DNA from: Triatoma infestans
Taxonomy: Eukaryota; Arthropoda; Insecta; Hemiptera; Reduviidae
Reading direction: 5' to 3'
Assembly (NCBI GenBank): GCA_011037195.1
Contig: JAAEAF010001111.1
Coordinates: 62,001-126,000, forward strand
DNA length: 64,000 bases
The position numbers were made by a program, and so were the translations under genes. Below the pieces are notes generated by a model. The model did not search any database, was not told where the DNA came from, and saw only the letters and a program-made list of their open reading frames with translations. Positions 9,574-19,326 of this stretch are shown here, piece after piece (position 1 is the stretch's first letter; the number at the start of each line of letters is the position of its first letter).

Positions 9574-9800
9574 GTTATGTTACAGGAACCCTGACTAGCC
9601 TTTTTAAAAAGAGTTTTATTAGAAATTACAATACAACAATAATAATAATAACTGCACAATTGATTATATATATGAAATTAGATGTGAACTATCTGGTGGT
9701 GAGTTGAGAACTGCCTGCCTGCTGGTCGGTGGCTGTATTTATATGAAAGCAGCCTCTGCTGACTCGGCATTGGTACTTTTCCTATGGATGCGTCATACCT
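9573..9800 (-). repeat. 5' LTR of the errantivirus-type element
   Basis: 228 bp, partner of 2623-2849. The outer end reads AGGTATGACGC instead of AGTTATGACTC. Differences from the 3' LTR cluster in U3 (from about 9691 outward); the R/U5 side (9573-9690) is essentially identical. Confidence 0.93.
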
Positions 9801-10643
9801 GTGATGAAACATTTTAGTTCAGAGAAGTAATTGTCACCATTAGCCAATCATGTGATGATACCTTAGTCACTTTCGAGTCAATTGAAAGGCAATATGGTAG
9901 AGGCTAAGTTAGCCGCTAAAGGATTAGAATATGTTGATAGTTTTGCAACTTCGGTTTTAAATAGATTTTTTTTAATTTTTAAATATTCTTAATTTTTGTG
10001 TTTGGTTCGTTCTTTGCGGCGGAGGATTTTAAGGTTGATGTTATTGGAATATTATAATAAGCAATCATTCAAAAAGTTTCAAACAAACCAAAAATTGTTT
10101 CTTTTTTATATGAATAAAAAAGGTTAAACTTAATATGAAACAATTGAATTCTTTATATTAGTGTGATTCAAAAAGGGAAACTTGGTCCGAACATATAAAA
10201 TTTGGTTATCCTGACTAGTCGTCCAGAAACACAAATGGGTAAGTTCAGCACTACAAATTCCCAAGCTTTCCCAGCTAACCTTATACAGTTTACTAGTTAA
10301 CAAGTAAATTAACAATAGATTCTATTGATCGATAGAATGAACACCTAGACAATTCAATGCTTCCCATGTTGAATCAGTTCTCTTGAAAATAAATCAATAT
10401 AGTCAAATGTTAATGTTTTTTCAAATTTCCCCAGCAATGCCTCCATTTTTTTTAACAAATGAGGTTTGATATTTAAAATATTTTAATGCAATTCTTGACA
10501 CTATTCTAATGACAAATGTTCTACATATTGGAATTTGTTTCCTAAAACGCTGAATTATTTTTGAACAAAAAGCATTCTTTGCTTTCGATGTTTCTGAAGT
10601 AAACTAATCTTTTTAGCTAAAATGTCGGAATCTGGAGATTGTA
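9801..10643. other. AT-rich stretch, nothing recognised
   Basis: No coding region or repeat shared with the rest of the window was recognised here. Confidence 0.5.
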
Positions 10644-11036
10644 ATATTATCCGATAGCCAGGCTTCCATTAAAACACTGTGTTCATATGTAATCAAATCA
10701 AAAATGTTATGGAAATGCCTCGGTAAACTCAATGACCTGGGCAAGACCAATAGATTTAATACTATTTTGAGTGCCAGGGCATGTTGGCATGCAAGGAAAT
10801 GAGATGATGCCAACACCCTGGCAAAAAAAGACGTATCTCCCCTTATGGGGCCGAAACACTTTTGTGAGATAAGCAACCAATTTTTTTGGGAAGTGCTCAG
10901 AAATGAGAAGAAAGTGAAGAGTGTGTAGCCCTGGAAAACCCTCCCAGGACTGAAGCAGGCTCTGACCAGAATAGATATGAAGCATGCATCAGTCTGTGTA
11001 AAAATAGGCTTCATTGAAGATTCAGGGGGCACCTGA
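10644..11036 (+). pseudogene. LINE remnant: RNase H and C-terminal region
   Basis: Decayed 3' part of a non-LTR retrotransposon with RNase H (I/R1/Jockey-like). One frame reads SDSQASIKTL (the RNase H Asp box); another reads VPGHVGMQGNEM (the PGH box); a third reads NTLAKKDVSPLMGPKHFCEISN. At least two frame changes and a stop separate them. A related remnant lies at 27464-27646 (SPFLGPEPLCGVSDQILLEELR), so the family is present more than once. The open frames on the opposite strand here are shadows. Confidence 0.75.
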
Positions 11037-11339
11037 AGAAATTGAGCATAGAATGTGAGACTTCCTATAGAATCTATGGGAAGATGGAGTAGATTCCAAT
11101 AAACCTGCTAACTAACTTACAGGTTAGTAAGCAGGGTGGAATATATATTCATCCTGTAATGTGAGTTCTCATCCTGGCACCAACAAAAGAGCACAATAGA
11201 CCTCTTTTGCTCACAGTGTACTTCCCCCCCCCCAAATCTCTTTAGCCTCAAAAAGAGAACTGAACGTTTTAACTAAAACCGATCAGTTTAGCAATTATAC
11301 GAGATGTAGATGTAGTTAGTGTACTAAGTTGGGGCCTCT

Positions 11340-11590
11340 ACTTTGCTCAATGCGCACGCTTTCATTTTTTGTGCGAGGTAATCTGGGTTCGATTTTTGGT
11401 TGCACCAAAATTTATACCGGCAATTTTTAAATTTGGCGCATCTCTGGTACAAAACGGTACCTAGACGTTCATTAATCGTATGTTGGCTTTGTGAGAGAGT
11501 AAAATTGGAAGTACAATCGACATGGCCTAAGTGCAGTGTACCTTCTGCTGAAGTGATCCATGCTAGGCAACCCAGGCTTAATTACAATTA
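11340..11590 (+). repeat. Possible tRNA-derived SINE fragment
   Basis: GCGCACGC, a GTGCGAGG and a box-B-like GGGTTCGATTTTTGG resemble the head of the SINE-C family described below. The body is not clearly shared with the other copies, so this is tentative. Confidence 0.35.
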
Positions 11591-12048
11591 TGGCAGTTAC
11601 TGCCAACAAAGGCCCATGACAACGGTAATGAAAGAATTTTTTTGGCTAAAACAGGCAGGTCATCGATCCTATTACCATAATTCGTATCTATTTTAATTAA
11701 TGCCTACCAACTCCGAAGGGTGGATCTTATCTGTAAGTAATGGTTTTATATAACTTCAACATGCTAGATAATGAGAGGGCTTATTGATTGCCAAATAGGG
11801 AATCCCAATCGGAACCCTGCGTGTAGTGTTTGCTAGACATACTGTCTGAATTTAGTTGGTCGATGATTGTTCTGTGTGTTGCTGGAGCAAACCAGTGGCA
11901 TTTGCTTTAGACACCCCAAAGGCAGGAAGAATGCAGGTATCTCGATAAGGCTGACTTACATATATATATATTGACAAAAAAAAATGTTTTAAATCAGTAT
12001 AATTAATAATGGTTTTAAAAATATAAAACTGTATTATGACTGTAGGTG

Positions 12049-12050
<2 letters not shown>
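11591..12050. other. No recognisable gene
   Basis: AT-rich DNA with no motif I can assign. Confidence 0.5.

Positions 12051-12090
<40 letters not shown>
12051..12090. repeat. (GT)n microsatellite
   Basis: About 20 GT units. A shorter (AC)n tract lies at 12422-12440. Confidence 0.95.
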
Positions 12091-12093
<3 letters not shown>

Positions 12094-13149
12094 AAACTGG
12101 TTCAATAAATCTTTTAATGTCGCTTTAGCAATATAAGAGAGACAATGATTTAGTAGGTGTACAGTAGTTAAATGTAAATAACTGTTCGTAAAGGTTACAG
12201 ATGATCGTGAGTGTGTGTTAGTTTAGTTTTGTTATATTTGTATAGTAAGGGCGTCACAGCTAAGATCTATACATATATATAGTGTATTTTGATATGTATA
12301 ACTAGTGTAATACTAAGTATGTAGGCTTGTAACACACCAACTAATAATAGAGGTAATTAACAAGATACTAGCTGTAGTTGTTTAATAGTTTAGCGCACAT
12401 TGTGTTAATAGGATGTATTTATACACACACACACACACAAGTATTACTGTGTTGTTTACAGTGTTAGGCTATAGTGTGTGAACACACTGTGAAACATAGA
12501 ACATTGTGTCACATGCATATGATGGAAACCACTTGACACCACACCCTCACATATATTGTAACCCGTTGCCGCCTTCAAACACTCCAAAACATCTCTACCC
12601 ACTAAACCACTGCACACCATTTCACCATCATATCTACCTCTCTTTCACTCTCACTAACATTCGCTTTCTTTCTAATAATATATCGTTCACATTCTGTTTG
12701 TGACAATAATTATATTACATTTTTTTGACTGGGAAAAGGAAAACTCCCGCCTATTTGCTTTTTATTATCATTTAAAAATAGATTCTTCTCTTTTTATTGC
12801 GTGTCATAAATTTTATTTCATTAGCATTGTATATGACATTTAAAATAATTTTTTTTCTTTATATAACTTTTATTTTATTTCTTTTCAAGAAGTATTTAAA
12901 AAAAGGAACATTTGGATTTTTGTATCATCATAGACTGCAATTTAGCATACATCTGATTTCAATAAACATTCACTTTGTTAAATTTACGTACTTTCTCTTA
13001 CTATCACTTTCAAGCAAAATTATTGAAAAATGATCTATGATTACGGAAGTAGTAATCAGTTCTGGGTAATTCAATTCTAAGGAACATTAGTCTTCTTGAT
13101 ATAAAACTGCCATCATACAATGTTTTCTTTTACACTTACGTAATTAATA
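12091..13149. other. AT-rich stretch, nothing recognised
   Basis: Short open frames (for example 12506-12703 and 12797-13033) are low-complexity, His/Pro- or Phe/Leu-rich, and look like chance translation. Confidence 0.5.
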
Positions 13150-14288
13150 TAAGGCTGAACGCACACCAGTTAGTCCAAGACCAGACAAAACAGCTTTTAG
13201 GCACTTATTGTATTCGTGGTTGTTTATGGCACAACACACACATCGGTTAGTCATTGCGATCAGACATGTCTAAGCAAGCCTGTCTCTCGTGGCTGGATGA
13301 AATAGCGCCGGTAGCATTCAGTCAGCTTTTCGACAGCAATAGCTATACAACAATGTGCAGTTTATTTCATCTATTATTACTGATAATATTAGAATAACCT
13401 GCAATAATTATGGGTGTAATAGGATCATTGAGAGAGAGTGTCACAAAATTGAGAATTTTACTCGCTACTTTGGAGCAGGCTAGAGTGGGAGAATCTGTTT
13501 ATATACAGCTGCGCTAGCCCTACAAGTGACAGTCTTTAGAAGAGTTTATACAGCACTTAATACACGTCAGCAACCAACTACTATTTCTCTTTACTCAGTC
13601 TAAATCTCTCGTTACCTAATCTCTATTTATGTAAAGTCCTGAGATTTTGACTGTGTAAAGAGAAGGGTAGTAGTTGGTTGCTGACGCGTTGTAACTGCTG
13701 TATAAACAACTGTTCTAAAGACCGTCTTGAAAGGCAAGCGCAGCTGTATATATACAGAGCCTCCCACTCTAGTCTGCCCTATGTAGCGAATGAGATTCTC
13801 AATTTTGTGTCTCTCTTTCTCTCTGCTTTAGATCCCTCTCTTCTGACCCTGTTATAATGGGTATTGCAAAAGCCAACTGCTGGGAAAAACTGCAGGAAAA
13901 ATTAAAATATAAGTGATTTGTGATGTAGAATTTCCTACTAGATGTTCATTTATCCTTTTGCTAAAGTCTAAATAAGTCTTTTGTTAAGTATGTAAAAATA
14001 AAATTGTAATAAATTATTGTAATTTAATAAAGTGTTAACAGTACCTCAAAATGAGAAAAGTCGCGCTTAACTTCGCGACATATGGATGAACCCAATACCT
14101 CCTATTTCTTGTCTCATATACACTCCCAAATCATAAGTACACCTACAACAATAACTTGTTGTCCGACATTTTCTTCAAAACTGACCAATTGGTGTGAGTT
14201 TAGCATCTGTGACAGAAGTTGTCTTGTCTAACTTTGATTAATCGTGTCTCCTCTTGCCTTGACTAAACCAGTGGTGCATTCAACCTAA
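13150..14288. mobile_element. Possible TIR DNA element hosting a fold-back insertion
   Basis: The left end (TAAGGCTGAACGCAC, 13150) and the reverse complement of the right end (TTAGGTTGAATGCACC, ending 14288) match at roughly 70% over ~33 bp, including GTTTAGTC/GTTAGTC. No transposase ORF lies between them. The inner part carries the 442-bp fold-back element. This may be a non-autonomous DNA transposon; target duplication not resolved. Confidence 0.35.
13415..13856. mobile_element. Fold-back copy of the TGTAAT...GGATCC LTR-like family
   Basis: Two ~210-bp arms are inverted copies of the same sequence (left arm has AGGCTAGAGTGGGAGAATCTG and CGTCAGCAACC; right arm their complements), meeting near 13630. 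The unit begins TGTAATAGGATC, ends GACCCTGTTATA and is flanked by ATGGG on both sides (13410-13414 and 13857-13861), a 5-bp target duplication. It therefore inserted as one palindromic unit. Confidence 0.75.
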
Positions 14289-15350
14289 GCTGAGCTTATT
14301 ATTTAATCAAAATGCTAACTTTCAAAAAAAATTTGTCAATAGTAATGTGAAAATCGTGATTTTTTAATTTAATTTATTTTATTTTTGATTTAGATTCTAT
14401 ATTTTCAAAGACCAAGGAGCAAAAAAACTACCGTCAAGATTTTTCTTTCTAGCAAAATTATTGAAAACCGTATTTAATGTTCTAATTCAGTTACGAATAT
14501 TTTTTTCCTTGAGTTTATGAAATATTTTATACGATTTAAATATATTCTGATCTAAAAGGACCCCACGGGACAAACAAAAATTTTTGTGTTATTCTTATCC
14601 TTAAATAATGTATATGATCGCTTGTAACCAAATAAATCTGATGTGAAACACCTAGAATGGAATCAGGCCAGTTCTTATTGAGAAAATATTCACCATCCAA
14701 TGCGCTGGACTCAGTAGTTCCATTAGCAACTGTTCCGAGGCGCCATCATCATCATCATTATGTCTCTAAGTTCACTTCAACTACGCATTATCCCCTTGTC
14801 ACGCCCATTGTAATATATTGCGAGTTGACTCACAAAGCTGCCTTCTAGAAGCTGTCTCTAACTTTTACCAGAAATAGAAGAGACTGATACAAAAACCTGA
14901 AAATCGGAGAACTTTAGTAAGTCACCAGATAGACTTTGACAAGTTATCAAGTCTCTCCAAAAAAAAAACTAGCCACAATAGTTATTCCACTGTTAGTTCT
15001 AACTAGCCATATCAATTTTCAAACGACACACTTCAGCCAACGCTACCGTTCTACATTCATCACGCTACCAACATCATCAGAATCAATAAATTCACTTCAG
15101 AATTTTTTTTAATAACTTTATTTAACTTTATTTGGGCATTACAAATTTAAGTTTTATGTCAAGTTGAAGGGGAAAACTGTAACACTTAAACTGACTTTAC
15201 CTTATCTATATTTCTGGCATGCATCAAGCATGTACATGGTGGAGTAGAGGAAACATGATATAAAGACCATAAGCGCACTTTCAAAATAACATTTACTTCC
15301 TTACAGTTATGAGCGAAGTTTTTATGATTAATATGATCATAATTAAAAAA
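14289..15350. other. No recognisable gene
   Basis: AT-rich. An ATCTGATGTGAAACA motif at 14636 resembles the outer end of the Helentron-like family, but no body follows. Confidence 0.5.
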
Positions 15351-16343
15351 TCTGGTGTGAAACACTCACACAACTTTCTCTTACTCCAGTTATCAAAATT
15401 ATAATTGACAAATTTAGTTTGTGTACCAAATTAATGAAATTCGTCGAAAACTGAAAAAAACTGTTCAGTAAAAGCGCACTTCCGGTTTACTAATTTTCTT
15501 GAAACTCGAAATTTCAGCCATCTATTTATTTCTAACTAATTATGGTTGGATGATAGAATTGTATAATCAACTAGGAAGCATTTTGATGAAAATCTAACCC
15601 CACCCCTCCCCTAAAAATGCCCTTAAAAAGAATTTTTTCCAAGATAAATGTTTTAGATAAAAGTTGTAGATCTTTGATGTTTAGTTTATATAGGAAGTTC
15701 CAAAAAAATCGTCGGAGCCATTTTTGAGAAAATTGCGAAAAAGTGAATAAATCATTTAGTAAAGTGGTAAAGTAAACGCACTTCCGGTTATCCGATTTTT
15801 TTCAAACTCGGAATTTCAACAACATATTTAATTCTAATTAACATTATTTAGATGACAGAATTGTCTAACAAACTGAAATAGCACTTTAGATGGAAACCTA
15901 ACCCCACCCTTCCCCCAAAAGTGCCCTTCAATGCATTTTCTCGGAGAAATGTTTCAAATAAAGTTGTAGCTCATTGTATGTGTAGTTGATGTTAGACGTT
16001 TAAAGAAAATCGTCGGAGCCATTTTTGAGAAAATTGCAAAAAAGTAAAAAATCCAACTAGTAAAGTGGTACTTCCGGTTGAGGAATTTTGACAGATAACG
16101 TACAGTCAGATCCTATGGGACCCGGCTAAACGGAATATCAAATTTCAACTTTCTACGATTTTTCGTTTTGAGGTATGCTGTTCACATACATACATACACA
16201 CGGACCCACACACACACACACAGACCATTTGCTAAAAACCACTTTTTTGGACTCAGGGACCTCAAAACGGATATTTCCGGTGAAAACTCGATATCGAAAT
16301 TTGACACTATTCATACTTCCTCTTACTAGGAGTAAGAGAAAGT
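15351..16343 (+). mobile_element. Helentron/HINE-like non-autonomous repeat, complete copy
   Basis: 993 bp, non-coding. The left end begins TCTGGTGTGAAACAC; 22 nt inside is ACTTTCTCTTACTCC (15373-15387). The right end terminates in the exact inverted copy (16329-16343), part of a palindrome formed with TTCCTCTTACT just before it. Asymmetric inverted ends, a terminal 3' hairpin and an inner CA-rich microsatellite (about 16185-16225) are features described for HINE/DINE-type Helentrons. Inside, a ~300-bp unit is tandemly repeated: CTTCCGGTT recurs at 15479, 15781 and 16071. No ORF. Flanked by A-rich DNA. A MITE is the alternative. Confidence 0.7.
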
Positions 16344-17237
16344 AAAAAAAAAAAAAATTGATTATTAAATAACAGTATTTTTATTATTCATCATTAAATA
16401 AAAAAAAAAAAAATTATAAATTTTATAACTATAAAAAAGAAATAAGATGTTTGAAAAATATTTATGGTAATTTATTATTATGAACGTGCTCGGTCACTAA
16501 TCCCTTCTGACATTATTCTTCTCATTTAATAATTAGGATTTATAAAATAAAAATTTATATGATAAGTTATTCTCTTATTTGCATTCCATTAATGGTGGTG
16601 GTGGTGGTGGTGGGGCATCACTTATTGCTTAGTAAAGTTTATAATTAAAAAAAAAAAGCCAAGAAACTAAAACATCAAACTCTTAATTTGCACTATCAAT
16701 TTGACGTATTAATATTTCATAGTTTTTTTAATTTTTTAAATTTTTTTTCCGCTAAACCTTTATTATTTTATTAAAAAAAAAAAACAATTTCCAGCAATTT
16801 ACAAAAATAACTTTAATTATTTAAATTAATTAAATATTTTATAATTAAAAAAATGTAAATCCTGTAAATATTACAAAATAATTAATGGTTACTAGATTTT
16901 TTTTTTTAATTTTTTTTTGTTTGAAAATTTTCCTGTTTTAACGGTAACCTGGCCCAGACAGGTAAAGTGTAATTTTTGTTGCTCACTTTTCTATAAAATT
17001 TCTTTCGTTTTTTTTTTGTTTTTTTTCCCAATTAGTTGTCGAAATCTCAATAATTTCTTAATACAAAATATATTATGATAATGTATAATCGATTTTAAAG
17101 AAACAAACATATTCAATGATGATAGATTATCGAAAAACTAAGCGAGATAAATTTTTCGTTTGTATTATAATTTTTGCTTTTTGATGTTTTCTATTTTAAA
17201 GAAATGATATTTTAAATTATTAATATTTCGTGAGGTC
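16344..17237. other. Very AT-rich stretch with short simple repeats
   Basis: Poly(A)/poly(T) runs and a (GGT)n tract near 16591-16613. No gene seen. Confidence 0.55.
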
Positions 17238-17946
17238 CAACATCAACCATTTCGGGTTACGCTGACGAACTGTTTTTACTATTAGCCGATTCAAGTGAGA
17301 AGTTGTAGTTTAACGTCAACCATCTCACACGCCACCTAAATTTAAGGAATATGATGATCAGCGAGGGAAAAAAAAAACCAAAACTATGGTGGTGTCCATG
17401 CGTAATGTGACGTATAGGATTTCGCTGGGAGATCAACCACTGGAGCAATGTTGATGCCTTTAAATATTTAGTGGTCAATATCGCGAAGGATGGTAAAATC
17501 AACTACGAGATAAACATGCGATGTGTAGCTAGAGGGCAGAATGTTTTATGCTGTAAATAGACAATTTTTTTAAGGGAAAAGAGAAGGTTTCCGATAAAAC
17601 CAAGCTGGCGGTTGTATGAGTCCACGTTCTTGCTTATCCCGACCTACTAACGATACAAGTCTTGGGCCATTACCACAAAGCATGAATCTAAACTGCCGGC
17701 TCAACAAATGAGATTTTTACGCCGAGTGGCAGGAGAAAAGACCCAGGCGTGATAGAGTTCAGAACCAAACCATACGCTTCACTCATTGTGAACTCGCTGA
17801 TGAAACGGGTCCAAAACTCACAATTACGGTGGTTTGACCACGTGGTGCGTATGAATGGTGCGCGGTGTCCCAAGCAAGCCATGGAAGCGAGGACCGAAGG
17901 CAGAAGGACAAGAGGTCAACGCCGAACCACTTGGCAGGATAATGTT

Positions 17947-18733
17947 TTTTTTGTTGTTTTTTTCCCCCACACCTTTCGGGCGGTCCCTGAGCTTGCGCTC
18001 ACACCCGCCCAGAAGCCATCGACTTCAGAAATAGAAGGAGGAAAAGAGCTAAAGAAAAATTCCTGCCCTCCCTCCCTCCTCCACCAACCCAAGTAGGCAG
18101 CGCAGAGACACGTTATCCAAACGAACCTGATACATCTAAACAAACCAACAGCAGAGCCCCAGAGGTACCCAACAACAAGCCACAGATCCAAAAAGAAACA
18201 ACAATAACAAAAATAAACGCAACACTAACAGAAGAACGAAAAAATAAAATGAATAAAAACCTTAAGCAGCCACACGCACACAACCACCAATAAATACATC
18301 CACTCAAAGCCTCGCACATACCCATAACGAATAACCCCCCACACCATACATCCCAAAACGTATATCCTAAAACAACCAGCAATTTCCCAAACAACACAAC
18401 AAGGGGAAAACTCCAAAAAAAGAATAGAATAAAATAAATAAATAAAAATAACCCATCCAAAGCAATCCCTCCAACCTGCCCTAACTCCGCCTTACAAGGC
18501 CCCACGAAAATCGGCGCTCAAACGCCTCGACCGAAACTCTCTTAAGGCTTCATAGGCCGGGTCATTCTCCAATAACTAAGGAAGAGAATCGTTACTCAAG
18601 CTGAGGTGAAAGCCCACTTTGCGCCTCATAGAGGCTCTCAGATCCTCGTACATGCCGCAAGACAAAAGAATATGCTCCGCGGTCTCTTCCATTCCACAAC
18701 GGCAGTTCCCATTGTCCACCAAACCCATTCTAT
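17947..18733 (-). mobile_element. 5'-truncated LINE insertion (I/Jockey-like) in another LINE
   Basis: The insert begins on the plus strand with a T-rich run (the reverse of a poly-A tail), so the element lies on the minus strand. It is flanked by a 12-bp target duplication. The coding 3' end occupies 18492-18733; the rest, about 530 bp, is 3' UTR. Long open frames on the minus strand in 17916-18505 fall in this UTR and have no family resemblance. Confidence 0.82.
18492..18733 (-). pseudogene. LINE RT C-terminus with zinc-knuckle-like motif
   Basis: Reads RMGLVDNGNCRCGMEETAEH, then ILLSCGMYEDLRASM. The Cys-x-Cys...His...Cys pattern after RNase H is typical of I/Jockey-type LINE polyproteins. 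One in-frame TAG (18576-18578 on the minus strand) interrupts the tail. The normal stop is a TAA at 18492-18494. Only ~80 codons are present because of 5' truncation. Confidence 0.75.
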
Positions 18734-18861
18734 CAGGATAATGTTAAAAGTATATTACAAAAGCGAGGTAAGACGTGGTTAAATGCTCGGAAGGAGGCAA
18801 AAGATAGAGATGGTTGGATAGCCTTTTGTCTCAGACCTACACTCAAGGTACAAGGGTTATA

Positions 18862-19326
18862 GACAAAAACAAAATTTGGAAAGTTCGGCTAGAAGTAAAA
18901 AAACAAGATGTCACATCCTTGTTTTATATTTTAAATATGGAATGGAAAAAAGAGGACTTTTACCAACATTTTGCTTTGGAAAGAGGAAAGTAAAATATAT
19001 TAATATTTTGATTTGATAAGAATGGAATGTTTGGAATGGAATCCAATTAAAAAAATCTAGTGTGATACAATTAGACGACTTTTTCTTATTTTAATTAATT
19101 TAGTCAACAAATTGTTTTTTAAAAAATTGCAATGGTTAGTTAGGCTGGCCATAAATATCTAGGTGGGGATATTAATTGTATACCTGTACGGCCTTATGTG
19201 AAGCACTCTATGTTTAAACCGAGAAAACATGTGCAAATTTAAATTTAAACTAACTGAGATATTTCCAAACACAACGTACATATCTCTATACTATCATTTC
19301 ATTTAATTCGCTTATATTTTTTTATT
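18862..19326. other. No recognisable gene
   Basis: AT-rich; a degenerate Helentron-like head (ATCTAGTGTGATACA) occurs near 19056. Confidence 0.5.

Larger units (their letters stand above)
2623..9800 (-). mobile_element. Env-containing Ty3/gypsy (errantivirus-type) LTR retrotransposon
   Basis: A 7.2-kb element on the minus strand. In element order: 5' LTR 9573-9800, tRNA-Lys primer site, ~270-bp leader, gag, a -1 frameshift site, pol (protease, RT, RNase H, integrase), env, polypurine tract and 3' LTR 2623-2849. LTR ends AGTTATG...CATAACT, a gag without zinc knuckle, PR-RT-RH-IN order and a furin-cleaved fusion protein are typical of insect errantiviruses (gypsy group). The copy is not intact: pol has a frameshift near its 3' end, the integrase lacks its catalytic Glu, and env is frameshifted before its membrane anchor. 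The LTRs differ by about ten substitutions and one indel. No matching 4-bp target duplication is visible (TTCA on the left, GTGA on the right). Confidence 0.93.
17238..18861 (+). pseudogene. RTE-like LINE reverse transcriptase, decayed and interrupted
   Basis: Second half of an RT ORF. It starts at a YADE form of the YADD box (GYADELFLL near 17250), then FKYLVVNIAKDGKIN, KHESKLPAQQMRFLRRVAG, and the conserved tail NSQLRWFDHVVRM with RRTTWQDN. Several stops and frame changes are present. At 17946 the frame is cut by a 787-bp LINE insertion and resumes at 18734 with QDNVKSILQKRGKTWLN to a stop near 18861. The 12-bp CAGGATAATGTT is duplicated at both edges of the insert (17935-17946 and 18734-18745). 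Confidence 0.82.

Noticed and set aside
9359..9707. Plus-strand open frames at the 5' LTR boundary
   Set aside because: They are antisense to the leader and LTR of the errantivirus-type element.
10613..11032. Two overlapping minus-strand open frames
   Set aside because: They are antisense to the recognisable plus-strand LINE RNase H remnant and have no family features.
12051..12440. Clustered short repeats that might suggest a CRISPR-like array
   Set aside because: They are dinucleotide microsatellites with no repeat-spacer structure, and the window is eukaryotic.
17916..18505. Long minus-strand open frames rich in Gly, Val, Trp and Phe
   Set aside because: They lie in the 3' UTR of the inserted minus-strand LINE, downstream of its coding end at 18492, have biased composition and resemble no family.
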